Shown: positions 18,636 through 28,673, counted from the stretch's first letter. The stretch: 64,000 bases of DNA from an uncultured Paracoccaceae bacterium (GCA_937920555.1 CAKZTM010000017.1:20351-84350); one strand, 5' to 3'. The notes: generated by a model not told the origin, from the letters alone. Numbers and translations: made by a program.

Positions 18636-19754
18636 TCAGATTTTCAACGCCAATTTTGCCGATAAAACATCCAACCCCAGAGCCGCGCCCACCGCCGCAT
18701 AGGTCAGCTTGCCGGCATGGGTGTTCAGCCCGGCCAAAAGATGCGGGTCATCCTCGCAAGCCTGCTTCCAACCCTTATTGGCCAAAGCCATCATGAACGG
18801 CATGGTCGCATTGCCCAAAGCAATGGTCGAGGTTCGCGCAACCGCCCCCGGCATATTGGCAACACAGTAATGCACGATACCGTCGACCTCATAAATCGGC
18901 TCATCATGAGTGGTCGCCTTGGAGGTCTCAAAACAGCCGCCCTGATCAATGGCCACATCCACCAAAGTCGCATTGGGCTTCATATCCTTGAGCTGCGCGC
19001 GCGACACCAGCTTGGGCGCCGCAGCGCCGGGGATCAGCACCGCACCAATGACCAGATCCGCCTCATTAACCAGCTCTTCCGTGGCACCAGCCGAGCCGTA
19101 GCGCGTTCGGATTTGCGGCCCAAAGACATCATCCAGATAGCGCAACCTTGGCAGCGACAGATCAGTGATTGACACATCTGCCCCCATGCCTGCGGCAATC
19201 TTGGCCGCATGGGTGCCCACAACGCCACCACCAATGACCACCACTTTGGCAGGCCCCACGCCCGGAACACCGCCCATCAAAATCCCGCGTCCACCATTGG
19301 CCTTTTGCATGGCCCACGCACCCACCTGAGGCGCCAAACGTCCGGCGACCTCAGACATGGGCGCCAAAAGAGGCAACCCCCCGTTGCGGTCGGTGACGGT
19401 CTCGTAAGCAATGGCGGTGACGCCGCTGGCCAACAAGTCCTTGGTCTGATCTGGATCAGGGGCCAAATGCAAATAGGTGAACAGCAATTGCCCTTCTCGC
19501 AACTGCTTGCGCTCCACCGGTTGCGGCTCTTTTACCTTCACAACCATCTCCGCGGTTTCAAAAATCTCCGCGGCTGTGTCGACAATTGCAGCACCCGCTG
19601 CCTCGTAATCCGCGTCTGGGAAACCGGCACCCGCACCTGCGCCTGTCTCAACAATCACCCGGTGACCGGCATTCACGGCCTCGCGCGCGGCCATGGGCGT
19701 CAGACCGACGCGGTATTCACGAACTTTAATCTCTTTTGGACATCCGATCAGCAT
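18636..19754 (-). CDS. ald: Alanine dehydrogenase
   Basis: 372 residues. MLIGCPKEIKVREYRVGLTP (substrate-binding Arg and Lys), then KVKEPQ (about 74-79), and the NAD-binding VVVIGGGVVGTHAAKIAAGM (about 169-188). It interconverts L-alanine and pyruvate with NAD and ammonia. ATG 19754 is chosen because GAGGAG lies just upstream. The divergent Lrp-family gene 137 bases away is the likely regulator, as in other bacteria with ald-lrp pairs. Confidence 0.96.
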   Translation of the reverse strand: MLIGCPKEIKVREYRVGLTPMAAREAVNAGHRVIVETGAGAGAGFPDADYEAAGAAIVDTAAEIFETAEMVVKVKEPQPVERKQLREGQLLFTYLHLAPDPDQTKDLLASGVTAIAYETVTDRNGGLPLLAPMSEVAGRLAPQVGAWAMQKANGGRGILMGGVPGVGPAKVVVIGGGVVGTHAAKIAAGMGADVSITDLSLPRLRYLDDVFGPQIRTRYGSAGATEELVNEADLVIGAVLIPGAAAPKLVSRAQLKDMKPNATLVDVAIDQGGCFETSKATTHDEPIYEVDGIVHYCVANMPGAVARTSTIALGNATMPFMMALANKGWKQACEDDPHLLAGLNTHAGKLTYAAVGAALGLDVLSAKLALKI

Positions 19755-19891
19755 GGGCCGCTCCTCAAAACACAAGTTTCCTGCATGGGAGGATACACAG
19801 CTTAGGTGGCCGTTTTGACCTGATTTGGGTGGCGGACATCACTCAAACCGAATATTCTTCGAAAAATTGCCCCGTTTTCGGAAGAAATACT

Positions 19892-20353
19892 ATGTCAGAC
19901 TTAGATTGGCTCGATATTAAGATCCTCGATGCGCTGCAAAAGCAAGGGCGCATCTCTAATGCTGACTTGGCCGAAAAGGTGAACCTGAGCGCATCGGCCT
20001 GCCACAGGCGCGTGCAACGGCTGGACCGGGAGGGGTTTGTCCGCAATTATGTGGCCCTTCTGGACCCTCGCAAGGTGGACCGCCGAACCACTGTTTTCGT
20101 CGAAATCACCCTGTCTGGACAATCGGACGAGACCTTGGACGCCTTCGAGAAAGCGGTTGCGCGGATCCCCAATGTTCTGGAATGCCACCTGATGGCGGGT
20201 ACTGCCGATTACCTGCTCAAGGTGGTGGCCATTGATGGTGACGACTTTGCCAGCATCCACCGCCAGCACTTGTCACGCCTGCCGGGGGTGGCGCAAATGC
20301 AGTCCAGTTTTGCCCTGCGAACCGTATTCAAAACCACCGCCCTTCCCCTGTAA
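19892..20353 (+). CDS. Lrp/AsnC family transcriptional regulator
   Basis: 153 residues. N-terminal AsnC-type helix-turn-helix (WLDIKILDALQKQGRISNAD then LSASACHRRVQRLDREGFVR), followed by the RAM ligand-binding domain (about 65-150). Start at ATG 19892; in-frame upstream sequence lacks coding character. It is divergent from ald and probably senses alanine or another amino acid to control it. Confidence 0.93.
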   Translation: MSDLDWLDIKILDALQKQGRISNADLAEKVNLSASACHRRVQRLDREGFVRNYVALLDPRKVDRRTTVFVEITLSGQSDETLDAFEKAVARIPNVLECHLMAGTADYLLKVVAIDGDDFASIHRQHLSRLPGVAQMQSSFALRTVFKTTALPL

Positions 20354-20402
20354 GACCCTAATATAAAACGTTTTTCCGCCTCCCAAAAAGTTAACAACTG
20401 TG

Positions 20403-20422
20403 CTACTGTGCTAGCAGAGTAG
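20403..20422. promoter_or_regulatory. CTAG palindrome, site 3
   Basis: CTACTGTGCTAGCAGAGTAG, one mismatch from a perfect palindrome. The preceding TTAACAACTGTG is shared with site 1, giving 26 identical bases in total up to GCTAGCA. It lies 101 bases upstream of the membrane protein starting at 20524. Confidence 0.65.
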
Positions 20423-20523
20423 CACCATGGGCAAGCCCAAAAACCACCTCATTCCCAGGTTTTGCCTTTCACCTCAAAAGGCTCCAAACTGCGCCCACGA
20501 CAACCCCAAACAGGACACCGCCC

Positions 20524-21606
20524 ATGCGCCGCGCAGCCCTGACACTCATCTTGATATGCTCAACTGCATTTGCCGCATGGAACGCCTACCAAATCAGCCG
20601 CAATCCCGCCGTCACCGCCCTGACCGCGCGCAGCAACATCGAACTGACAGCCGCCCTCAACCGCGAACTGCACCGCGCCGCGACACCTGCCAAACTCCAC
20701 ACAAAAATCGAAACCTTGCTCTCCCAAACGCCAATCGACTGGCTCACGGTCAACGCCCTGCGGGATCTGGCCGCCGCCCGGAACATACCCCTCACGCCAG
20801 AGCTGACCTCAACACTGCAAACGCAATATGATGCCGACCACACGGTGTTAAAAACCAGCGGCAAATGCATCTCCTGCGGCTGGGACGCCGCCAATTGCGA
20901 GCTCTCAGCGATCCTTGTGTGCCGCGCGCCGGTCGACCTAACCCCAATAGGCGACATAACCGGCGTGATCCGCGAAAGCGCGAATTACGCGCGCGGCCAA
21001 CCGGTCGATAAACTCGACCTCACCTTATCGGCTCTGGGCCTTGGCGCCACGGCACTGGCCCCCGCAACCGCTGGCACCTCGCTGGCGATCAAACTGGGCG
21101 CCACCACGCTCAAAACCACCAAAAAGATCGGACATCTCAATCCCAGCCTGACCCGCATCATCACCACATCAGCCGATCAGGCCATCGACTGGGACAAGCT
21201 GGCCACAGCCACCCCCAACAGCTTTCCACAAACCGCAAAAGCGGCCATCAACTCAGAGGCACTGGCACCGGTTCTGGGCATTCTCGCCGCCGCCGCCGAC
21301 ATGCGCGGGGCGATCGGCATCCCGCAAACGCTGCACATGATGAAATATGTGGACAACACCCAAGAGGCCGCCACCACCGCACGCATCGCGAAACTGTCCG
21401 GCCCCCGCACCGTCGGCATATTTGAAACTTTGGGCAAAACCCGCGCCCTTCGGGCCGGGTTGAAATACTCAAAAGCCGCGTGGAGCTTTCTCGCCGCACT
21501 CCTGTCCGCCTTCACCGCAGCCCTGCTTTTGATCTCCAACTTTGCCGCAAACCGCATCCTGCGCCGGGCGCGACACCGGGCACACACCAAGCCCGGCGCG
21601 CCCTGA
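20524..21606 (+). CDS. Membrane protein of unknown function with a cysteine cluster
   Basis: 360 residues. One N-terminal membrane helix (about 4-22), a soluble part, and a C-terminal helix (about 322-345) followed by a basic tail. Residues about 115-140 carry four cysteines in KCISCGWDAANCELSAILVC, which could bind metal or form disulfides. The middle is Ala/Thr-rich and helical. No family recognised. It is followed by the antiporter gene after 53 bases, possibly as one transcript, and has CTAG site 3 upstream. Confidence 0.75.
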   Translation: MRRAALTLILICSTAFAAWNAYQISRNPAVTALTARSNIELTAALNRELHRAATPAKLHTKIETLLSQTPIDWLTVNALRDLAAARNIPLTPELTSTLQTQYDADHTVLKTSGKCISCGWDAANCELSAILVCRAPVDLTPIGDITGVIRESANYARGQPVDKLDLTLSALGLGATALAPATAGTSLAIKLGATTLKTTKKIGHLNPSLTRIITTSADQAIDWDKLATATPNSFPQTAKAAINSEALAPVLGILAAAADMRGAIGIPQTLHMMKYVDNTQEAATTARIAKLSGPRTVGIFETLGKTRALRAGLKYSKAAWSFLAALLSAFTAALLLISNFAANRILRRARHRAHTKPGAP

Positions 21607-21659
21607 CCCTTGCCCTCCCCAACCGCCCCAGATACACCAAGGCAAAAAGGGGACAGCCC

Positions 21660-22910
21660 ATGACCGTACTTCAAATCGCATCCATCCTGATCGTCCTCGC
21701 GGGCCTCTTTGGCGCCATAAACTACTTCTTTTTGCGCCTGCCCGCGGCCATTGGCATCCTCGTGGTCGCCCTTCTGGCCTCACTGGCAATCTTGGGCTTT
21801 GATGCGGTCGTTCCGGGCTATGATATCGTGCAAAACATCCGCATTGTGGTCGAGGAGATCGAGTTCTCCGACACATTGCTGGGCTGGATGCTGGGCCTGC
21901 TGCTCTTTGCAGGTGCGCTCCATGTCAAACTCTCCGAATTGCGCCAACAGGCATGGACCGTGGCGCTGATGGCCACCCTTGGCATCGCCATTTCCACCGC
22001 CATTGCAGGCTTCGGCTTTGCCATGATCACCGGCATCCCGATCCTTGTCGCACTGGTCTTTGGGGCACTCATCTCTCCCACCGATCCGGTGGCCGTTTTG
22101 GGCGTGCTGCGCGAGGCAAATCTGCGCAAATCCTTGGAAACCCAAATCGCCGGCGAAAGCCTGTTTAACGACGGGGTGGGCTATGTGGTCTTCCTGCTCC
22201 TTGTTGGCCTCGCCTTCCCCCATGGCGACAGCCACGGCGACGCAACAGTCATGGCCGCCGTGGAACTGTTCGGCAAAGAGGCCTTCGGCGGCGCCCTTCT
22301 TGGCGGCACATTGGGCTGGCTCACATTCCAGCTGATGAAGCGTATTGATGACTATCCGCTGGAAGTTCTGCTCTCGCTGGGGCTGGCCTTTGGCGGCTAT
22401 GAACTGGCCGTCTATTTGCATGTCTCAGGCCCGATCATGGCCGTGGTTGCCGGGCTCTTCATTGGCGATGTGGGCATGAAACACGGCATGTCCGAGCTGA
22501 CCCGCACCTATCTCAACGGGTTTTGGGAACTGATCGACGAAATCCTCAACGCTGTGCTGTTCCTGCTCATCGGGATCGAGGTCTTCGCCGTCGCCTTCCA
22601 AATGGACTATTTCGTGGCCGGTGTTATCTCCATCGCCCTGTCGCTGGTGGCGCGTCTGGCCGCCGTGTCGATCCCGGTGCTGATCATAAGACCGTTTCGC
22701 AAATACCAAACCGACGTGGTGCCGATCATGACATGGGGCGGCATCAAAGGCGGCATCTCCGTGGCGCTGGCGCTCAGCTTGCCCGATAGCGAGTATAAAC
22801 CACTGATCCTGACCGCCACTTACGTGGTCGTGGTCTTCTCCATCATCGTGCAGGGCCTGACCATCGCCCCGCTTGCACGCAAACTGAACCGCGAGCCGGA
22901 TCTGCTCTAA
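21660..22910 (+). CDS. Cation:proton antiporter (CPA1, NhaP-type)
   Basis: 416 residues with about 12 membrane helices. GALISPTDPVAVLGVL (about 137-152) and ESLFNDGVGYVVFLLL (about 167-182) carry the ion-exchange acidic residues typical of CPA1 antiporters; WGGIKGGISVALAL lies near the C-terminus. It exchanges Na+ or K+ for H+ at the inner membrane. ATG 21660 is chosen because AGGGGA precedes it and the membrane domain starts there. Confidence 0.93.
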   Translation: MTVLQIASILIVLAGLFGAINYFFLRLPAAIGILVVALLASLAILGFDAVVPGYDIVQNIRIVVEEIEFSDTLLGWMLGLLLFAGALHVKLSELRQQAWTVALMATLGIAISTAIAGFGFAMITGIPILVALVFGALISPTDPVAVLGVLREANLRKSLETQIAGESLFNDGVGYVVFLLLVGLAFPHGDSHGDATVMAAVELFGKEAFGGALLGGTLGWLTFQLMKRIDDYPLEVLLSLGLAFGGYELAVYLHVSGPIMAVVAGLFIGDVGMKHGMSELTRTYLNGFWELIDEILNAVLFLLIGIEVFAVAFQMDYFVAGVISIALSLVARLAAVSIPVLIIRPFRKYQTDVVPIMTWGGIKGGISVALALSLPDSEYKPLILTATYVVVVFSIIVQGLTIAPLARKLNREPDLL

Positions 22911-22980
22911 CGCCGCTTGCCGCCCAGACCTCTTTCCAGATGTCCAGACATGGGGCGGGCACGACCGCCCGCATTCACCC

Positions 22981-23442
22981 TCACCGGGTGCGCGAAATCG
23001 CAGCAATCAACCCGTTGAGCGGCAACACGGCCGAAATCGGATCATCGCTTCCAAATGGAATGTAACGAATATCCATGGACGGCTTTTGCAACAACAGCGC
23101 CAGATCATCATTGTCGATCTCAATCGTCGCCCGGCATCCATCCGTGTAGCAGACCTTCAAAGGCGCAAGCCATTCGTGCCCGTCAACAATGATCCGAACC
23201 CCCGGCTGCAAGGCGACCCCCAAAGGCGCGGTCAAAACCATCGAGGCCTCACCGGTGGAAATATCAATCAGGATCTCAAACAACGCAAATGCGCTGGTGG
23301 CACCGGAAAAGGACAACGTCTTGCGAAAGACGCAAAAATTCTCCTCACAATCGGAAAGCCAGTTGCCGGTGGACACCTCTTCCGAGGTCGCAGGCTGCAT
23401 CAGCAAAAAACAAAGAAGGGCGGTGGTCAGGATACGTGGCAC
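22981..23442 (-). CDS. Invasion-associated locus B (IalB) family protein
   Basis: 153 residues with a signal peptide (LTTALLCFLLMQPATSEE). The mature domain shows the IalB pattern: LTAPLGVALQPGVRIIVDG followed by KVCYTDGCRATIEID, with paired cysteines at about 99 and 104 and others near 31 and 36. A periplasmic or surface beta-sandwich protein; its role in free-living Rhodobacteraceae is unknown. The start is GTG 23442 with a weak ribosome site. Confidence 0.85.
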   Translation of the reverse strand: MPRILTTALLCFLLMQPATSEEVSTGNWLSDCEENFCVFRKTLSFSGATSAFALFEILIDISTGEASMVLTAPLGVALQPGVRIIVDGHEWLAPLKVCYTDGCRATIEIDNDDLALLLQKPSMDIRYIPFGSDDPISAVLPLNGLIAAISRTR

Positions 23443-23705
23443 GGTGGGGGCGCTCGCTATTGGTAGGCCGATATAGGGCCGGTAGAGTGTTCAGGGGTTC
23501 GATTTAACCGGTATTTGAGTGTGCCGAAACCCATATTGTCCAGTTACGCTCAGATTATGGCAAAGCGGGTGGTAAATCGCCCCCACGGCGCAGAATACAA
23601 ATCCAATCGCGGCCCGAAACGCCGCGCACCCAAATGACCGGCACACCAACCGCCCCTTGCCACCACCGAGCCATTGCGCTTTTATAGGCATTGGGGGTGG
23701 CTATT

Positions 23706-24383
23706 ATGACGTATAAACCATGGCGCGCAGCGCTTTTCGTGGCGGCAACAGCGCTGAGCGGTTGCAACAACCTGTTTGATGCAGGCTTTGAAAGCGACAC
23801 ACCGGGTCTGCCACCGGCACTCACCCCCGCAGGACTGCCAAACGGCGACAGCATTGCGCCCGGCCCCGCAGGCAGTTTCTTTGTGACCTCTAAAATGGGC
23901 ATCATCGGGCAGAAAGCCTACGCCTTTGTGGAACCACAAGCGGATACGGGCGACACCTCGTTGCGAACGGTGATGCGCTCCGCCCCGGTGGATGACCTGA
24001 GCAAACCGGTCTACCTGTCTTGGCGCGGCATCTTCGGATCAGGCGGCGGGGTCAGGATACGGGCCGGATACCAAGGCAAGCCGTTTGTGGAATTTGGCTT
24101 TGACAATGGCATGATCATGCTCGGCGATGATGTGGTTGGGGCCTACCTGCCCGGCGATCACCACACGGTTCTGGTCAGCCTGTTTCCAACCACCAACACC
24201 TACCGCGTGCGCGTGATGGGGGACGTCACCATCGATCAGGAGTTCTTCGAGGGCGCGGCCAGCTCCCAAACCCAGATCACCGCGCCACAAGTCCTCGCGG
24301 AATTTTCCATAACCCGGTCCCCCGACAAGAACCTGGTCTATGTGATTGACGACGTGACCATGAGCCACGACGCGCCGAACTGA
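23706..24383 (+). CDS. Predicted lipoprotein of unknown function
   Basis: 225 residues. Signal peptide with lipobox ATALSGCNN (Cys about 20), so it should be lipid-anchored. The rest is beta-rich, with patterns such as GGVRIRAGYQGKPFVEFGFD that suggest a jelly-roll or concanavalin-like fold, but I do not recognise a named family. ATG 23706 is used. A hairpin at 24436-24450 follows the gene. It precedes the secreted nuclease gene on the same strand. Confidence 0.8.
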   Translation: MTYKPWRAALFVAATALSGCNNLFDAGFESDTPGLPPALTPAGLPNGDSIAPGPAGSFFVTSKMGIIGQKAYAFVEPQADTGDTSLRTVMRSAPVDDLSKPVYLSWRGIFGSGGGVRIRAGYQGKPFVEFGFDNGMIMLGDDVVGAYLPGDHHTVLVSLFPTTNTYRVRVMGDVTIDQEFFEGAASSQTQITAPQVLAEFSITRSPDKNLVYVIDDVTMSHDAPN

Positions 24384-24435
24384 CCTCGGAGCCGCGCCCC
24401 GAAACGACACCATTTTCAGGACACCCCTAGCATTT

Positions 24436-24450
24436 CACCCATCTTGGGTG
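24436..24450 (+). terminator. Hairpin downstream of the lipoprotein gene
   Basis: CACCCA and TGGGTG pair around a three-base loop (TCT). It is followed by TAAAAATT rather than a clean T run, so termination is weakly supported. Confidence 0.4.
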
Positions 24451-24589
24451 TAAAAATTGGGCATTGATTTACGCAACGATCCCACCCGTCGTCGCTCCCC
24501 TTTTCTTTTTACATGCGACGCCGCTCGTCTGAATTGAACATATTGCACCCTGAAACGTGGGTTCAGATGCAATGCGACAGGGGCACATC

Positions 24590-27500
24590 ATGAACGCATT
24601 AATCAGTGAATTTCAGCCAAATGCCATCGGCGCAGATCCCGATCCCGCCAGTTTTGAGATCAGCGGCACCGCAGGGGCAACATTCAGCGGCTGGGTTATC
24701 TCTCTTGAAAATGACGGCGCGTCCGGCTTGGTTGACCGGGCCGCACAAGTCACAGGCACGTTTGATGCAAATGGCCTGCTGAGCGTCACCATGCCCGATT
24801 TGGAGAACCCCTCGTTCACGGTCGTTTTGACCGACAGCTTCACCGGCACGATCGGCAGCACTGATATTGACATGGATGACGACGGGATCGTGGACGACAT
24901 CACCGCCTTTGGCACGATTTTGGACGCTATCGGTATCCCAGATTCCAACGCGGATGCCGCAGTCCTTTACGGCGCTCAGCTGGGCGGTGCGGATTTCGCC
25001 TATACCGGCGATGAGCCGCGCCTTGTGTTCCGCGACGGCTCCGTGGGCGCTTGGTATGCCGTGAATGATCCTGATAATGGCCAAGTCTTTGATATCACCG
25101 CCACGAATGTGACAACGGCCATCTTTGACACTGACCCGACCTTGGGAACCGATACATTTGGCACCATCAACCCAACTGTCACCCTTCCCACGGCCACATT
25201 CACCATAAACGAGATCGACCCCGATCAAACCGGTTCGGACACCGCCGAATTTATCGAGCTTTACGACGGCGGCATTGGCAACACCGCCCTGACCGGCCTC
25301 TCGCTGGTGCTGTTTAACGGCTCAAACGATACCGAATATGCCACAATCCCGCTGAGCAGCTACACAACCAATGCGGATGGTTTTGTGGCCATCGACACCA
25401 CAGATCCCAACTTCTCCAGCCTGCAAAATGGCGCAGATGCAGTGGCACTCTACACCGGCACACCGCCCACAACACCCACGACAACCAACCTTGTGGATGC
25501 GGTTGTCTATGGCAGCAGCACCGATCAAGGCCTGCTCGACGGGCTGGGCCAAACCACCCAATATGACGACACCACCACCACCTCGATCAGCCGCACCCCC
25601 GATGGCACAGGCGGCTTTGTCAATCAAATGCCCACCCCGGGGACGACAAACACACCGCCGCCGCCCACGACCATCACCAAAATTCACGACATCCAAGGGG
25701 CCGTTGGCACCGGAAATCTCGCCGTGATCGGTGTGGATGACGTCAATATCCTGAACAATCAAACCGTCATAATCGAGGCGATTGTCACCGCGGATTTCAC
25801 CACCGGGCTCAGCGGCTTTTACGTGCAGGAAGAAGAGATCGACTACGACATGAACGACCTCACCTCCGAGGGTATCTTTGTCGATAGCTCCGCCATTGCC
25901 GCCACCATTGCTCAGGGCGATCTTGTGCAGGTCACAGGCACCGTGACCGAGCAGTTCGGGGAAACCTCGCTTGTGGCCACAGACATCACCGTGACCTCCA
26001 GCGGCAACCTGCTGCCCACAGCCGTGAGCGTTGATTTTCCGGTCGCAGGCGTGATGCTCAACGGCACCGATTACGTGGCCAATCTTGAAGCCTATGAGGG
26101 CATGCTGGTCACCATCCCGGATGCGCTCAGCGTCACAGAAATGTTCAACCTCGACCGGTTTGGCGAATACCGGGTCAGCGAAGGTGGCCGGTTGGAGCAA
26201 TTCACCCAAACCAACGCACCGGATGTGGCGGGCAATGACGCACATCTGCAAACCAATGCCACCCGGTCTATCGTGTTTGACGACGGCTCGGGCTTCCAAA
26301 ACCCAGCCACGCTCAACATTATTGACGGCAATGACGGCGTGCTGACCGCCTCCGACAGCTTTCGGATGGGCGATACAATCGCGAATGCCACCGGCGTGGT
26401 CTCCTATGATTTCGGAGAGTTCCGCCTGCAAGCGCCCACAGGCGACTATGCACAAGTTAACCCGCGCACAACAGCACCCACCGATCCGGGCGGCGACTTC
26501 AAAGTGGCCAGCCTCAATGTGCTCAACTTCTTTACCACCCTCGATGAGGCCGGCAATCCGGGCGCAGGCCCAAACAGCCTGTCGCCGCGCGGAGCCGACA
26601 ATGCCGCTGAATTTGCCCGCCAAACCGAAAAACTGGTGACCGCCATAGGCGATATTGACGCGGATATCTTGGGCCTTGTGGAATTGGAAAACGAGTTTGG
26701 CAGCGACCAGAACGGCGACGGGCTCTTTGCTATCGGCTATTTGGTGGATCAACTCAACGCCGCTTACGGCGCGGGCACCTACGCCGCCGTTGATCCGGGT
26801 CAGTCTTTCGTCGATACCGGCGACGCCATCAGTCAGGGCATCATCTACAAAACCGCAAATGCGAGCCTGACCACAGGCACGACGGTCGAAATCCTTGACG
26901 ATAGCGACCTGCCCGGACTGGGCCTGAGCTTTGGCAATGCGGTCTTTGACGGGGTCAGCTCGAACCGCGCCACGCTGGCCGCCACATTCACCGCCACCGC
27001 ATCCGGTGAGACGATGACCATCGCCGTCAATCACTTCAAGTCCAAAGGCTCGGTCAATCCGGCCGCTGGAAATACCGATATTGGCGACGGTGCAGGCAAC
27101 AATAACGCCATCCGCCTGCAAGCGGCTCAGGCCCTTGACGCGTGGCTGGCCACCGACCCTACAGGCTCGGGCGATAGCGACATCCTGATCCTTGGCGACC
27201 TGAACGCCTACGCTCAGGAAGAGCCGCTGACCTATCTGGCCGGACAAGGCTATACCGATCTGGCGCAGCAATTTATCGGCAACTCGGCCTATTCCTTCGT
27301 CTTTGACGGCATGGCAGGCACGCTGGATTATGCGCTGGCCAATGCCTCGCTGACAGCCAAAGTCGCAGGTGCCACCGAATGGCATATCAACTCGGACGAG
27401 GCCGATGCCATCGACTACAATCTCGATTTTGGCCGCGACCCGGCACTCTTTGACGGCACAATTGCCGCGCGCAACTCCGACCATGACCCGGTCGTTGTGG

Positions 27501-28438
27501 GCTTTAACTTCGGGGCACCGCCACCTGTTGGCACCGCCGGGAATGACAACCTTGTGGGCACCCCGGAGAGCGACGCGATTTTGGCGTTTGGCGGCAATGA
27601 TACCATCGACGGTCTGGCCGGGAATGATACGATCAATGCAGGCCAAGGCGACGATATGGTCATGGCAGGGCTTGGCGATGACAGCGTGATCGGGGCCACA
27701 GGCGCAGATAGCATCAATGGCGACGCCGGAGCCGACACGCTCAATGGCGGTGGCGGCGAGGACACCGTGTCGGGCGGCGATGATCATGACCGGCTCAATG
27801 GCGGTGGCGGCAATGATTTGCTCAGCGGTGATGCAGGTGCTGATACGGTCTTGGGCGGCTTGGGCGACGACACTCTTGGCGGTGGGGCCGATAACGATAC
27901 GCTTTTGGGCAATGGCGGCGCGGACATACTCGACGGCGACGCGGGCAATGACAGCCTTGTGGGCGGAAACGGCACCGACCAGATTACCGGCGGAACCGGC
28001 GACGACACATTGAGCGGCGGTACCGGCGACGACACTCTGAGCGGCGGCGGCGACAATGACCGGCTCTTGGGGGGCTCAGGGAATGACACGCTTGATGGCG
28101 GCAACGGTGACGACACGATCTTCGACAATCAAGGCTCGGACATGATCGCAGGCGGCGCAGGGGCGGATAAATTCGTCATCCAAGCCCAAGGTGCCACCAC
28201 AGACGGCGACATGGACACGATCAGCGATCTGGACTTTGCCGAAGATCAACTGATCCTGCGCCCCTTTGCAGGCAACAGCGCCGTTGTGGTCGATAGCGCG
28301 ATTGAACTCTACACGCTTGGGTTTGCAGGCCTCACAGTGACCGATACGGGCACTGACACACGGCTTGATTTCGCAGAAGGCGGCACGCTTTACTCGGTGA
28401 CCCTGATCGGCATCGATGATCCCTTTACGGTGGCCTAA
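24590..28438 (+). CDS. Extracellular ExeM/NucH-like nuclease with RTX repeats
   Basis: 1282 residues. No N-terminal signal peptide. Order: N-terminal beta domain (1-200); lamin-tail-like domain (about 203-350, FTINEIDPDQTGSDTAEFIE); OB-fold-like segment (about 365-490, TITKIHDIQG); exonuclease-endonuclease-phosphatase domain (about 634-975) with VASLNVLNFF, GLVELENE, NHFKSKGS, GDLNAY and NSDHDPVVV, so catalytic residues are present; RTX nonapeptides GGxGxDxLx (about 980-1185); C-terminal type I secretion segment. It should degrade extracellular DNA. ATG 24590 follows AGGGG. No type I exporter is in the window. Confidence 0.93.
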   Translation: MNALISEFQPNAIGADPDPASFEISGTAGATFSGWVISLENDGASGLVDRAAQVTGTFDANGLLSVTMPDLENPSFTVVLTDSFTGTIGSTDIDMDDDGIVDDITAFGTILDAIGIPDSNADAAVLYGAQLGGADFAYTGDEPRLVFRDGSVGAWYAVNDPDNGQVFDITATNVTTAIFDTDPTLGTDTFGTINPTVTLPTATFTINEIDPDQTGSDTAEFIELYDGGIGNTALTGLSLVLFNGSNDTEYATIPLSSYTTNADGFVAIDTTDPNFSSLQNGADAVALYTGTPPTTPTTTNLVDAVVYGSSTDQGLLDGLGQTTQYDDTTTTSISRTPDGTGGFVNQMPTPGTTNTPPPPTTITKIHDIQGAVGTGNLAVIGVDDVNILNNQTVIIEAIVTADFTTGLSGFYVQEEEIDYDMNDLTSEGIFVDSSAIAATIAQGDLVQVTGTVTEQFGETSLVATDITVTSSGNLLPTAVSVDFPVAGVMLNGTDYVANLEAYEGMLVTIPDALSVTEMFNLDRFGEYRVSEGGRLEQFTQTNAPDVAGNDAHLQTNATRSIVFDDGSGFQNPATLNIIDGNDGVLTASDSFRMGDTIANATGVVSYDFGEFRLQAPTGDYAQVNPRTTAPTDPGGDFKVASLNVLNFFTTLDEAGNPGAGPNSLSPRGADNAAEFARQTEKLVTAIGDIDADILGLVELENEFGSDQNGDGLFAIGYLVDQLNAAYGAGTYAAVDPGQSFVDTGDAISQGIIYKTANASLTTGTTVEILDDSDLPGLGLSFGNAVFDGVSSNRATLAATFTATASGETMTIAVNHFKSKGSVNPAAGNTDIGDGAGNNNAIRLQAAQALDAWLATDPTGSGDSDILILGDLNAYAQEEPLTYLAGQGYTDLAQQFIGNSAYSFVFDGMAGTLDYALANASLTAKVAGATEWHINSDEADAIDYNLDFGRDPALFDGTIAARNSDHDPVVVGFNFGAPPPVGTAGNDNLVGTPESDAILAFGGNDTIDGLAGNDTINAGQGDDMVMAGLGDDSVIGATGADSINGDAGADTLNGGGGEDTVSGGDDHDRLNGGGGNDLLSGDAGADTVLGGLGDDTLGGGADNDTLLGNGGADILDGDAGNDSLVGGNGTDQITGGTGDDTLSGGTGDDTLSGGGDNDRLLGGSGNDTLDGGNGDDTIFDNQGSDMIAGGAGADKFVIQAQGATTDGDMDTISDLDFAEDQLILRPFAGNSAVVVDSAIELYTLGFAGLTVTDTGTDTRLDFAEGGTLYSVTLIGIDDPFTVA

Positions 28439-28457
28439 ACCAGCCGCCGCAACAAAA

Positions 28458-28483
28458 CCCTGACGCCGCAATAGGCGTCGGGG
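28458..28483 (+). terminator. Hairpin terminator of the nuclease gene
   Basis: CCCTGACGCC (28458-28467) pairs with GGCGTCGGGG (28474-28483) with one wobble, loop GCAATA, starting 20 bases after the stop codon. The following run is short in T. Confidence 0.55.
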
Positions 28484-28568
28484 CCTTTGCCCCAAACACC
28501 CCGCTAATCCCAGCACTTTACCGCGAATGTGACCGATCAAATCCGCGCCGCTCCCGGATCTACTCTTC

Positions 28569-28673
28569 TAAAGCGTTTTGCGTTTAACTTGAGACATAAG
28601 ACATCACCTAACACGTTGAGTTCTTTGATTTCAGAAAGCTTTAGGTGGGTCCGGGTCAAAGCGAAACGCTCTA
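28569..28673 (+). repeat. 105-bp nested-hairpin repeat, copy B
   Basis: TAAAGCGTTTTGCGTTTAAC at the left and AAGCGAAACGCTCTA at the right form the outer arms. CACCTAA pairs with TTAGGTG inside, and a central hairpin has a TTT loop (a GATTTCA arm). Plus orientation. Confidence 0.88.

Noticed and set aside
25322..27787. 821-codon open frame on the minus strand inside the RTX nuclease gene
   Set aside because: It is antisense to a well-supported gene; the composition (runs of Gly, Ala, Val, Cys) reflects the GC-rich third positions and RTX codons of the plus strand, and no ribosome site or domain is seen.
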